64,000 nucleotides of DNA, taken from the NCBI GenBank assembly GCA_017444385.1, contig JAFSWQ010000014.1, positions 124,001 through 188,000 of the forward strand, written 5' to 3'. This document shows, piece after piece, positions 18,854 through 27,258 of this stretch (position 1 is the stretch's first letter; the number at the start of each line of letters is the position of its first letter). The translations under genes and the position numbers were made by a program. The notes under the pieces were generated by a model. The model saw only the letters and a list, made by a program, of their open reading frames with translations. It was not told the origin of the DNA and did no database searches. The stretch is from Clostridia bacterium. GTDB lineage: Bacteria > Bacillota > Clostridia > Christensenellales > CAG-1252.

Positions 18854-18866
18854 CTTTTAACACCTT

Positions 18867-19979
18867 TTATTTTGTTTTACCTTTATATTTTTTATTTTTA
18901 TTCAATATATAATAATTGCCGTTGGAATTTATCACTCCTTGACATTCCATAGCTGATATAGCGACCAATAGTTCGCTTGCCGAGAGACCGCTCTTTTCGG
19001 CGAGGTCGTCGAAGTGGGTTTCCCCGCCTTTTAAAATGCGGACGACCTGCATTTCCGCGTCGGTCAATTCGACTATTTCCTTTTTCAGTCCCAACCCGTA
19101 CCCTTTAAGGACGACGTCGGGATCGCTCGCCATTCTCGCTTTTCCGGAATTGATATACTCGTTAGTCAACTCACTCTCTTTGCTGAAAACGCTACCCGGT
19201 ACGGCGTAGATGGTGTTTCCCTCGCTGACGGCGTGCGACATTGTTATAGCAGTGCCGCTGCCTTTCGCCGCTTCGGGAACGAATAATGCGTCGGAAAGAC
19301 CGTTTATTATCCTATTTCTCCCTGCGAAAGTGTACTTTGCCACCCCAAGATCGAGGGGATATTCGCTTATTCTCAAACCCTTTTCAGCTATCGCTCGATA
19401 TAGATCCGCGTTTTGCGAGGGATAAACGAGGTTTTGACCGCAAGGCAATACGGCTATCGTCTTCCCGCCGAGTCGTAACGTCTCACGATGAGCGAGCCCG
19501 TCCGTCCCTATCGCGATACCGCTGACTACCGTGATATCCGCTTTAACGAAGGCTTCCACGAAAATTTTAGTCGAATTGATACCGTAATCGGTGATCTTCC
19601 TCGGCCCTACCACGCCTATCGTATTCTCGGATTCCAATAAACTCAAATCGCCCTTTGCGTAAAGCAATACGGGGGGATTATGAATTTGTTTCAACCTTTC
19701 GGGATAGCGAGAATCGTCGTAATCGACGAGGACTATACCTTCGTTATAATACCTATTTAATTCCTTTTCAAAGAAAGGTTTATTTTCAATAAGCTCGAAA
19801 GTCTTTTGAGTGAATTCCTCGCCGAACTCTCGCTCATATTCCGCTTTAAGAGAGGGCAATTCGTTGAAAAAGTCGCCTATCTCGTCGTGCAACTGCCGAA
19901 GTTTGGTTAGCCTCTTGACGTCGGTTATCTTCAAATAAGATATTAACAAGTATGTCAAATCCGCGTTTTCGTATTTCAT
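18867..19979 (-). CDS. dprA: DNA-processing protein DprA
   Basis: Binds incoming single-stranded DNA during transformation and loads RecA. The 370-residue protein has an N-terminal helical domain, a Rossmann-type core with VVSGIAIGTDGLAHRETL near residue 155 and the GRNRIINGLSD segment near residue 222, and a C-terminal winged helix (ETHFDDLAEKSGLSASELL). The start ATG overlaps the comM stop as ATGA, giving translational coupling. comM(yifB)-dprA-topA is a well known Firmicute order. Confidence 0.95.
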   Translation of the reverse strand: MKYENADLTYLLISYLKITDVKRLTKLRQLHDEIGDFFNELPSLKAEYEREFGEEFTQKTFELIENKPFFEKELNRYYNEGIVLVDYDDSRYPERLKQIHNPPVLLYAKGDLSLLESENTIGVVGPRKITDYGINSTKIFVEAFVKADITVVSGIAIGTDGLAHRETLRLGGKTIAVLPCGQNLVYPSQNADLYRAIAEKGLRISEYPLDLGVAKYTFAGRNRIINGLSDALFVPEAAKGSGTAITMSHAVSEGNTIYAVPGSVFSKESELTNEYINSGKARMASDPDVVLKGYGLGLKKEIVELTDAEMQVVRILKGGETHFDDLAEKSGLSASELLVAISAMECQGVINSNGNYYILNKNKKYKGKTK

Positions 19980-21508
19980 TTCCAGTACTTCTTATCCAAC
20001 GATCTGTATTGTATCGCCTCGGCGATATGTTCGACTTTTATGCTATCCGAGCCTTCGAGATCGGCTATCGTCCTTGCAACTCTCAATATGCGAAAACCCG
20101 CTCTCGCGGATAATCCCAATTTAGCGAAGGACAGTTCGAGCAAGTTCTGGCTTTCCCTATCCACCTCGCAATATTTTTTGATATCCTCGTTCGTCATCTC
20201 GGAATTCGTGCGAGTTTTGCTTCCCTTGAAGCGTTCGCGCTCTATTTCCCTCACCTTAACGACGCGTTCTCTTATTTTTTCCGAAGGTTCACCCGACGCT
20301 TTGTCCTTGAATTCGCCGAAGGAAATGCCGTCTACCTCTATTTGTATATCTATTCTATCAAGGAAAGGTCCCGATATCCTGCCTATATAGTTGCGTATTT
20401 GAGAGGGCGAACAAGTACATTCCTTATTCTTACTTCCGTAGTTACCGCAAGGGCAAGGATTCATAGAGCCTATCAAAGTAAAGCACGCCGGATATTCTAC
20501 CGTTTGAAGAACTCTCGATATAGTCACCACTCCGTCCTCAAGAGGCTGACGCAGAGAATCGAGTACCGTGCGACCGTATTCGGGAACTTCGTCAAGAAAC
20601 AGCACGCCGTTATGCGCGAGGCTCACCTCGCCGGGTTTCGCCCTTCTATCGCCGCCGATAAGCGCGGGCACGGTTATCGAATGGTGAGGGGATCTAAACG
20701 GACGAGAGGTAACTATACCTTGAGACGCGTCCAATACGCCCGCTACCGAATGTATCTTCGTGACTTCCACCGCCTCTTCGAAAGAGAGGTCTGGCATTAT
20801 AGTCAACACGCATTTTGCAAGCATCGTCTTACCCGCTCCGGGCGGACCTACCATAAGCACGTTATGGCCGCCCGCAACCGCGATTTCGAGAGCGCGTTTG
20901 GCTTTCAGTTGCCCTTTAACGTCGGCGAAGTCAACGCCGTACTTGCTCGTTTCGTTCTTCCCGTTGAACTTTTTGGTTTCCAATCTGGGAATCGGCGACA
21001 CGTTCGATAAGTGATTAACGACTTCCGATAAATTGGAAGCGGGATAGACTTCTATCCCGTCTACGAAAGACGCTTCCGCCTGATTTTCTTTTGGGACTAT
21101 ATACTTTTTATATCCGTTTTGCAGCCCGGATATAAGTATTGCCATCAATCCGTTTATTTTACGCAAACTTCCGTCAAGCGAAAGTTCACCGAGCAAAACG
21201 TAACCGTCCTGACAGTTCGTGGGTATTTGATCGTAAGCGGACAATATGCCTATCGCGACGGGAAGATCGAAGATCGCGCCCTCTTTTTTGGTTTCCGCAG
21301 GCGCGAAGTTGATCGTTATTCGCTTGATGGGATAGTCGAAACCCGAATTTATTATCGCCGATCTTACGCGGTCTTTGGATTCTTTTACCACCGCGTCGGG
21401 AAGCCCCACCATTTCCATAGCGGGAACACCCGGAGTCAAATCGACTTCTATTTCGACGGCTTGCCCTTCAAGCCCTTTGAGCGCGTAAGCTTTGGTTTTA
21501 GTTAGCAT
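19976..21508 (-). CDS. comM: YifB/ComM family Mg-chelatase-like AAA+ protein
   Basis: A hexameric AAA+ helicase that in transformable bacteria promotes branch migration during integration of DNA. The N-terminal Lon-protease-like domain (MEMVGLPDAVVKESKDRVRSA) is followed by Walker A GPPGAGKTM near residue 219 and Walker B NGVLFLDEVPE near residue 305; four cysteines (CPCGNYGSKNKECTC) form the usual zinc-binding insertion. The start codon shares its A with the stop of the upstream gene (TAATG), so it is coupled to the membrane protein gene before it. Confidence 0.95.
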   Translation of the reverse strand: MLTKTKAYALKGLEGQAVEIEVDLTPGVPAMEMVGLPDAVVKESKDRVRSAIINSGFDYPIKRITINFAPAETKKEGAIFDLPVAIGILSAYDQIPTNCQDGYVLLGELSLDGSLRKINGLMAILISGLQNGYKKYIVPKENQAEASFVDGIEVYPASNLSEVVNHLSNVSPIPRLETKKFNGKNETSKYGVDFADVKGQLKAKRALEIAVAGGHNVLMVGPPGAGKTMLAKCVLTIMPDLSFEEAVEVTKIHSVAGVLDASQGIVTSRPFRSPHHSITVPALIGGDRRAKPGEVSLAHNGVLFLDEVPEYGRTVLDSLRQPLEDGVVTISRVLQTVEYPACFTLIGSMNPCPCGNYGSKNKECTCSPSQIRNYIGRISGPFLDRIDIQIEVDGISFGEFKDKASGEPSEKIRERVVKVREIERERFKGSKTRTNSEMTNEDIKKYCEVDRESQNLLELSFAKLGLSARAGFRILRVARTIADLEGSDSIKVEHIAEAIQYRSLDKKYWK

Positions 21509-23646
21509 TATTCTTCCTCAACCGCTTCTTCTTCGACTTTTTCTTTCTTAAAGAACGAGAGTAAATACTTGCAATAGTTCATAGGTATCGCTCTTACGGT
21601 CTTCTCGCGACCTTTCAAGCAAATATCCATTACGACGAAGCCGCTTATCAAGGTTATAAGTACGAATACGGCCGAGAACGTAATAGCGACGGGATCGTGA
21701 GCGGAAACCGCTACTTCCTGCGCGTTGAGCCCGCCGGGAACATACTTGCAAATCATCAATTCATAACAAGCGGATAAAGTAACGATAACGCTCGCCGCCG
21801 CAGTAGTGGTAAGCACCCTTCTCTCGCCCGAATAAACGGCGTAGAGATAAAAGAGGAGCAAGGCGGGAAGAACGACGAATATACTCATTCTGATACAGAA
21901 CGTGTAAGTGAACAAAAGCACGTACGCCGCAATAAGCGTGAGCTTTTGTCTATCGCGACATTTGATATATAAGCCTATTCCCGCAAGCATTATGCAAGCG
22001 ACCAAAATCGCGCTCATTACTACGCCGGCGGTATTCACATCCGCGCCGCTTAACGCGCACATCGTATAAACGTTGAACGCTCCGTCCACAAACAATTTAC
22101 TTTCCGAGAATATCGTGAAGTATCTTTCAAGCACGATAAACGGTTTACCCGTGATGAAGAAACTCCAAGTCAAAGGCAAAGTCACGAGGTAACCGCCTAT
22201 TATCGCCACGGTCATAGATATAGGCAAAACGTTGCGGTATTCGGGATATTTGACGTAAAGAACGACCGCGTAAGTCAAAAGCAAAGGCAAAAGTATGAGA
22301 GCCTCGGCTACGAACAATACCGCGAGAGAATAGAATACGGTAAGTTTAATTATCTTTCTGTCGCGCGCCGCGTTGAAGGCGAGCAATAAAAAGAGCGCGC
22401 CGATGCAAGCGAACGAGCCGTACACCGAACTCGCTATGAACGCCACGGGCAAAAGAGCGTAAGCCAAAGCGATAACGAACGCCTTGACGGGATCGGTCTT
22501 TTTGGCGGCTATCGCGTAAATGAAATACACGGTGAGCAGGTCGGCTATTACCGAAGGTATTTTCATAAAGAGAGCGAAGCCTTGAGTACCCGACAATAAA
22601 TTCAACGACTTTGCGATAAGCCCCATTATCCACAAGAGATAACTGACGCCGGGGGTGAAATACGGCGTGTATTCGAAGTAATACTTAATTACGCCGTTAT
22701 TCGCCATGCTTTCGCTCGCGGTGGCGAGTTGGTTCATTATCGCGCCGTGACCGTAAAGGGTTATCACGAGTACGAGCCTTATAGCGAAAGCCGCCAAAAC
22801 CGCTATCACGGAAAACACTATGCCTTTTATCGCGGTCTTATCATTCTTAACTTCCTCGCCTACGGTCTCGACCGTGGGAAGCGAGCGGGAAGAATATCTT
22901 CTAACGAAGACGTAAAGAGCGTACAAGAGCGCAGCGCCCAAAACCGTGAGCAAAACGGTAAAGACTATACCCTTGCTATCGGTAAGATATCCGCTATCGT
23001 AACCGCTCGCGCCCTTGCTGCCGAGGTTCAAAGCGACGAGGCCGACAGCGTCGTCGTCAGCTATCTTCATTAGCGATATATTGTCGAAGAGCGCGGTACC
23101 CGCAAGGAAAGTGGAAGAATCCGTACCTATACCGAAGCGTACGTTAACCGAATCGTAGGAATAGTTATAGAACGCGACTTCGAGTTGATACCAACCGTCC
23201 GATTGATCTTCCACGGATCTGAAAATAGAAGTGGATTCCGCAAGGCCGATAAACGCTTTATAAACGCCGTCCGACTCGATCGAATCGGTTATCTTGACGT
23301 CGGCTTTCAATAAATACTTCGCGTCTTTCTCTACGGGAACGGTTTGCGAATAGTAACCGTAAGAATACGTGGAAGTAGCGGTTATCGAGATATACGAACC
23401 GCCGTGGCGTTCGTGTTCTTCGAAATAGGTCGTGGAGTCGCCGTTTTTGATATCCACGACGGTAGGCGTCAACTTGTTGTTGGAGTCGGTGTAGAACGTC
23501 CAATCCGTCGTCCTGTTTTCAAGGTTGCCGTTCAATATCAATTCGCTATTATAGTCGACTTCATACTTATCGCAACCGACCAGGCCGATCGCTACGACGG
23601 AAACCGTCAAACAAACGATTAAAAACAATAACAAATACTTTCTCAT
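21508..23646 (-). CDS. Lipoprotein-anchored GT-C-like membrane protein
   Basis: An unusual 712-residue fusion. Residues 1-25 are a lipoprotein signal with lipobox LVGC (Cys25). Residues 30-195 form an extracellular beta-rich domain that resembles a carbohydrate-binding module (opens LILNGNLENRTTDW and contains paired aromatic strands). A helix at about 228-247 leads to a multispanning region of about ten helices resembling Gpi18-like GT-C mannosyltransferases: the GHGAIMNQL segment near 300 sits where the family normally has GHxxDMxxF, and YFTPGVSYLLWIMG is the counterpart of YPPGYMYVLW. The usual catalytic aspartate is therefore missing, so activity is doubtful. It opens the comM-dprA-topA run and shares TAATG with comM. 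Substrate unknown. Confidence 0.75.
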   Translation of the reverse strand: MRKYLLLFLIVCLTVSVVAIGLVGCDKYEVDYNSELILNGNLENRTTDWTFYTDSNNKLTPTVVDIKNGDSTTYFEEHERHGGSYISITATSTYSYGYYSQTVPVEKDAKYLLKADVKITDSIESDGVYKAFIGLAESTSIFRSVEDQSDGWYQLEVAFYNYSYDSVNVRFGIGTDSSTFLAGTALFDNISLMKIADDDAVGLVALNLGSKGASGYDSGYLTDSKGIVFTVLLTVLGAALLYALYVFVRRYSSRSLPTVETVGEEVKNDKTAIKGIVFSVIAVLAAFAIRLVLVITLYGHGAIMNQLATASESMANNGVIKYYFEYTPYFTPGVSYLLWIMGLIAKSLNLLSGTQGFALFMKIPSVIADLLTVYFIYAIAAKKTDPVKAFVIALAYALLPVAFIASSVYGSFACIGALFLLLAFNAARDRKIIKLTVFYSLAVLFVAEALILLPLLLTYAVVLYVKYPEYRNVLPISMTVAIIGGYLVTLPLTWSFFITGKPFIVLERYFTIFSESKLFVDGAFNVYTMCALSGADVNTAGVVMSAILVACIMLAGIGLYIKCRDRQKLTLIAAYVLLFTYTFCIRMSIFVVLPALLLFYLYAVYSGERRVLTTTAAASVIVTLSACYELMICKYVPGGLNAQEVAVSAHDPVAITFSAVFVLITLISGFVVMDICLKGREKTVRAIPMNYCKYLLSFFKKEKVEEEAVEEE

Positions 23647-23688
23647 TCATACCTCTTACGCCCGAAAGTATCGGATAGGTTAATACCT

Positions 23689-23717
23689 ATTTTATAATAC
23701 TTCGTCCGTAAAATCAA
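23689..23717 (-). promoter_or_regulatory. sigma-A promoter of the GT-C/comM/dprA/topA run
   Basis: On the minus strand TTGATT (23712-23717), 17 bases, TAAAAT (23689-23694). It lies about 45 bases upstream of the ATG at 23646 and could drive the whole run down to the cysteine desulfurase gene. Confidence 0.7.
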
Positions 23718-23986
23718 GTGTTGAAAACAACTTATATATTATTAATTATTTGTAATTATTCCAAATATAAGTCAAAGAAAAACATTCGACGTGTTCAAGC
23801 GGTGATTTCGGTAGCTTTTTACCCCTCGTTTTTACCCCGAAAACACCTTCAAAACTCGAGCCGCGCCGCGCAGCGCCTAATCGAGGTGATCGAATATATC
23901 TACGAGAGTGAGCGCAAAGTTTAACTACGCCTCGATATTTTCGCTTAACTACAATCCTACGAGCCAAAATAATGCCAAAGAGAATA

Positions 23987-24012
23987 TAAAAAAACCGCGA
24001 ACGCGTCACGGT
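23987..24012 (-). terminator. Rho-independent terminator of rplS
   Basis: A 7-bp stem with one G-T pair (23994-24000 with 24006-24012) is followed on the minus strand by a run of seven T. It lies about 30 bases past the rplS stop codon. Confidence 0.85.
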
Positions 24013-24043
24013 CTTTTTACTGATAATTGAAATAGGTCGTTTA

Positions 24044-24457
24044 TTATTTGCTGTAAACGATCTTGGCGGGACGAATCTTAGCAGCCTTACCGGTCTTGGT
24101 ACGAATGTAGTACAATTTAGCGCGTCTAACGAAGCCTTTACGAACTACTTCGATGGACTTGATTTGCGGGCTGTGAAGCATAAAGGTCTTTTCTACGCCA
24201 ACGCCTGCCGCTATTTTACGAACGGTAATGGTCTCGTGCAAGCCGCCGTTTTTACGAGCGATAAGTACGCCTTGGAATACTTGAGTCTTGATTTCTTCCT
24301 TAACGGTTTTAGCCTCGTGCTTGTTCTTGGAACCACCGCTGGAACCGCTTTTGGTGACTTCCTTGAAAACAAGGGTCAAACGAAGAGTGTCGCCGATATT
24401 GAATTCGGGGATATCCTTACGCATTTGTTCTCTTTCAATGATATCAATAGTGTTCAT
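24044..24457 (-). CDS. rplS: Ribosomal protein bL19 with an internal insertion
   Basis: bL19 sits at the interface of the 50S and 30S subunits. The N-terminal [19 protein letters not shown] and the C-terminal [32 protein letters not shown] regions are standard. Between the first two beta strands, where other bacteria have about four residues (VVEGNRERIQ in Bacillus), this protein has about 20 extra residues (roughly 34-54) made of Ser, Gly, Lys, Glu and Thr. The total of 137 is correspondingly longer than the usual 115. A good Shine-Dalgarno site (GGAGGT) precedes ATG 24457. It is monocistronic, with its own promoter and terminator. Confidence 0.97.
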   Translation of the reverse strand: MNTIDIIEREQMRKDIPEFNIGDTLRLTLVFKEVTKSGSSGGSKNKHEAKTVKEEIKTQVFQGVLIARKNGGLHETITVRKIAAGVGVEKTFMLHSPQIKSIEVVRKGFVRRAKLYYIRTKTGKAAKIRPAKIVYSK

Positions 24458-24532
24458 GACTTACCTCCATTTTTTACGAAACGTTCATACAACCAAGTCT
24501 TACGTTGTAGCGGACCGCCCGAAGTCTTGAAT

Positions 24533-24561
24533 ATGATACCATAGTTTTTTACGCTTGGCAA
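24533..24561 (-). promoter_or_regulatory. sigma-A promoter of rplS
   Basis: On the minus strand TTGCCA (24556-24561), 17 bases, TATCAT (24533-24538). The transcript would have a leader of about 70 bases. Part of it can fold (ACAAC pairing with GTTGT around 24491-24510), so an L19 leader-type autoregulatory structure is possible but not shown. Confidence 0.7.
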
Positions 24562-24664
24562 CTGTTTTTTCGCTGTTTTTCTCAAAACGGTATTATATTT
24601 TATAAAAATAATTGCTAAACGTATATTCCATATTATTTTTCACTATGATTTAGAAGTCGATAAA

Positions 24665-24717
24665 TTGTTCGAGGATAACGAGCATAATTCATACGAAGCG
24701 AGTTATTATTCGAACAA
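24665..24717. repeat. Long imperfect inverted repeat between ddl and rplS
   Basis: An 8-bp perfect outer stem (24665-24672, TTGTTCGA, with 24710-24717, TCGAACAA) encloses an inner 5-bp pairing (ATAAC with GTTAT). There is no T run on either side, so it is not a normal terminator. It lies between the ddl stop codon and the rplS promoter and could end ddl transcription or act as an operator. Confidence 0.4.
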
Positions 24718-24742
24718 GACGAGTTTAGTTTAGCGCGGAGTA

Positions 24743-25762
24743 TTATTTTCTCGTTTTGCCGCCAAAGCGACCTTCGGCGTATTTTTTAAGAATACCGCTG
24801 TCGTATTCGGGGGCTTTTACTATCCCTCTTTTTATTCCCTCTTCAACGAGCGACCGCAAAAGGCTTTCGTACGTCAAGCCGTCGTTTTCAAATAGGTAAA
24901 ATGCGAGAGAGCCGGGGATAGAGTTTATTTCGTTGACGTACAATTCGCCCGAATAGTAAAGGAAATCCACCCGCACGACGCCGAAACAGTCAAATAATTC
25001 GTAGACCTTTTTCGTCGTTTCTTTTATTCTCGCCGTAAGCTCTTCCCCTATCGCCGCAGGCAACTCGCGCCCTCGATCCACGAGATACTTATCGTCGTAA
25101 TCGAGTATCGCGCCCGATTTGTTCGGCTTTTCCACTGCCGAGGTCGTTATCTCGCCCTCTCTTTTTATTGCGGCGCAGTTGAATTCGACCGCGTTTTCGA
25201 GGTATTCCTCAACGAGAACGTCATCGTAGGTTTTCGCAAAGTTTACCGCTTCCATATATTCTTCGTCCGTTCTCGCTACCCTTATGCCTATGCTCGAACC
25301 CAACCTGCGAGGCTTTATTATACAAGGAAAAATGGGCGAGTAGAGTTCTTTCGCCGTTTTTATCCCCGCTTCGTCAAGAATGTTTTTCGTAACCTTTTTG
25401 TCCATAGTGAGCGCGGAAGAAAAATGATCGGACGAAGTAAAAGGTATCTCGTAGTATTCGAGTACGCTTTGCAAAACGCCGTTTTCCCCTTCCCCGCCGT
25501 GGGTGGCGAGTAAAGCGCAGTCGAGCTTTATTCTCTTACGGCCTATTTTTACACCGCCTTTGACAAAGGTTACGATTTTGCCCTTTTCCTCTTCGTAAGA
25601 GCGGAAAAACCGAGGCTCTTTTAGGCTCAAAGCCATTCCGCCTTTCATATATATCGGGATCAATTCGTATTCTTTCGGGAAGTAGTCCATCAGCTGAATC
25701 GCGGTTATTACGGATATTTCCCTCTCGAACGATCTACCGCCGTAAAACAATCCTATATTCAT
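24743..25762 (-). CDS. ddl: D-alanine--D-alanine ligase
   Basis: Joins two D-Ala molecules with ATP for the peptidoglycan stem peptide. The protein starts MNIGLFYGGRSFEREIS, the family's P-loop-like opening; ATG 25762 has a GTAGGAGG site upstream, whereas the longer frame would start inside murF. TTHGGEGENGVLQ, CIIKPRRLGSSIGI, DVLVEEYL and the metal-binding NEINSIPGS near residue 300 are present. Length is 339. It follows murF by 14 bases, and the two enzymes act in sequence: Ddl makes the dipeptide that MurF adds. Confidence 0.95.
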   Translation of the reverse strand: MNIGLFYGGRSFEREISVITAIQLMDYFPKEYELIPIYMKGGMALSLKEPRFFRSYEEEKGKIVTFVKGGVKIGRKRIKLDCALLATHGGEGENGVLQSVLEYYEIPFTSSDHFSSALTMDKKVTKNILDEAGIKTAKELYSPIFPCIIKPRRLGSSIGIRVARTDEEYMEAVNFAKTYDDVLVEEYLENAVEFNCAAIKREGEITTSAVEKPNKSGAILDYDDKYLVDRGRELPAAIGEELTARIKETTKKVYELFDCFGVVRVDFLYYSGELYVNEINSIPGSLAFYLFENDGLTYESLLRSLVEEGIKRGIVKAPEYDSGILKKYAEGRFGGKTRK

Positions 25763-25776
25763 TATTTTCAACCCTC

Positions 25777-27249
25777 CTACATACAATACTCTTCGGGCAA
25801 GTTTGCCGTAATGAGCAACGCGTCCCCTTTCATCAAAATATCCGCGTATAGTTTTTTGCATTCTTCCATATCCCCTACGCAATGGTATTCCACGCCGTCG
25901 AGTCCCGCGAGAAGAGCGCGCCTGTTTTTCAAACCGAGGATTATCACGACGTCGACTTTTTGGGATAAAAACCGAGCGAATTTCTCGTTTTCTTTGTCGT
26001 CGGTTTCGACGAAACCCGACGTCGTCACTATTTTACGACCCGGATACGTAGCGAGCAGCCTTACCGCGTCTTCCGCTCCGGACGGATTGACGTTGTAACC
26101 GTCGTCGATTATCCTCAATCCCGAAGAGGTCATTCCTTCCAGCCTGTGAGGAACGGGTTTTACGAGTGGAATACTTTGCCTCACGTATTCCGCGCTTACG
26201 CCGAGGCTGATTGCTACCGTTATCGCAAGAGCGAGATTATATACGTTATTCAACCCGAGTAATTCGGTTTCCACTTCGAAGGTTTCCCCGTCGAAAATAT
26301 AGTCGAAAGCCGTACCGTAAACGTCCAAACGTTTTATCCGTATATTCTCTTCTTTTACTTTTATCGCGTTAGGCGGAAGATCGTAATCGACCGAAGAGGA
26401 AACGAAGGCTTTTTCGGTGGCTTGAATAAGGGATAACTTCTCCTTCGCAACGTTTTCAATCGAACCGAAAGTCTCTACGTGTTGAGCGGCAATAGAGGTC
26501 AATACTCCGATATTCGGCTTAAAAAGGTCGACGAGTTCCTTGATATCCCCCGTTTTCCGCGCGCCGAACTCGGCGACGAAAATCTTAACGTCCTCATCCA
26601 TAGCCGAGACCGACGTCGCTATACCCAAAGGCGTGTTATAACTCTTTGGCGTAGCGTAGGTTTTCCCCTTTTCGGCAAGCAAAACCGAAAGCATATTCTT
26701 GACGGTCGTCTTGCCACCGCTCCCCGTGACCGCAATAATAAGCGGATTCACCCTTTTCAGTTTCTCTTTGGCGGCGTCAAGATATCTTTTATTTTTGTTC
26801 TTGAAAAACGGTAAAGTGAAAGAGTTCGCGGCGATAAGCAAAGGTAGCGTTAAACAAGCGACTCCGCCTAACGCGGTGGGAACAAATACGGTAAGTAACG
26901 CGCTAAGAACAAGTACGAGAATGCCGTAAGTAACGGCTATGGTCTTCATCCTGCGTGTAAAATCCACGTTCACTTTTTTAAATACGACCGCCTTTACAAC
27001 CACCGCCGCGAGGGAAGGCAAAAGCAAAACGAAGTAAAACGCGGCGTAATAATCGAGCGAAACGAACGCATAACAAATAAAACACGCCAACGCGTTCACA
27101 CATAACGCCGCCGCGTCGATAGTCATACTCTTGGTTACGACCGAAAAGATCTCGCGATTTCGGTAATTTTTCAACTGCAACGCGCAAGAATAAAAATATC
27201 CGTGCGCGAGCGCGATACCTATAAATAAAAGCGACAAAACGAAAAGCAT
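25777..27249 (-). CDS. murF: MurF-type Mur ligase with N-terminal membrane domain
   Basis: Adds D-Ala-D-Ala to UDP-MurNAc-tripeptide. The ligase part starts near residue 165 with Walker A TGSGGKTTVKN, followed by MurF-type NTPLGIATSV, AEFGARKTGDIKEL, the fGSIENVAKEK segment and DDGYNVNPSGAEDA. Residues 1-150, where MurF normally has its UDP-substrate-binding domain, are instead four or five membrane helices (starting MLFVLSLLFIGIALAHGYFY) with a short cytosolic loop. The enzyme would thus sit at the membrane. There is no Shine-Dalgarno site at ATG 27249; a TAAAAT box ends 6 bases upstream. ddl follows. Confidence 0.88.
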   Translation of the reverse strand: MLFVLSLLFIGIALAHGYFYSCALQLKNYRNREIFSVVTKSMTIDAAALCVNALACFICYAFVSLDYYAAFYFVLLLPSLAAVVVKAVVFKKVNVDFTRRMKTIAVTYGILVLVLSALLTVFVPTALGGVACLTLPLLIAANSFTLPFFKNKNKRYLDAAKEKLKRVNPLIIAVTGSGGKTTVKNMLSVLLAEKGKTYATPKSYNTPLGIATSVSAMDEDVKIFVAEFGARKTGDIKELVDLFKPNIGVLTSIAAQHVETFGSIENVAKEKLSLIQATEKAFVSSSVDYDLPPNAIKVKEENIRIKRLDVYGTAFDYIFDGETFEVETELLGLNNVYNLALAITVAISLGVSAEYVRQSIPLVKPVPHRLEGMTSSGLRIIDDGYNVNPSGAEDAVRLLATYPGRKIVTTSGFVETDDKENEKFARFLSQKVDVVIILGLKNRRALLAGLDGVEYHCVGDMEECKKLYADILMKGDALLITANLPEEYCM

Positions 27250-27258
27250 ACTATCATT

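Larger units (their letters stand above)
23647..24043. other. 397-base gap with no gene
   Basis: Holds the promoter of the GT-C-like gene near its left end (23689-23717) and the rplS terminator near its right end (23987-24012). The 270 bases between contain short overlapping reading frames on both strands with unusual composition and no ribosome sites. I see no gene there; the genes that in other Firmicutes sit between rplS and comM (ylqF, rnhB, yraN) are not present even as remnants that I can recognise. Confidence 0.7.

Noticed and set aside
23718..24009. Small genes in the rplS / GT-C gap
   Set aside because: Overlapping frames on both strands with no ribosome site, composed of the promoter and terminator regions.
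25763..25882. N-terminal extension of Ddl
   Set aside because: The extra 40 residues are a different frame of murF. The ribosome site and family start are at 25762.
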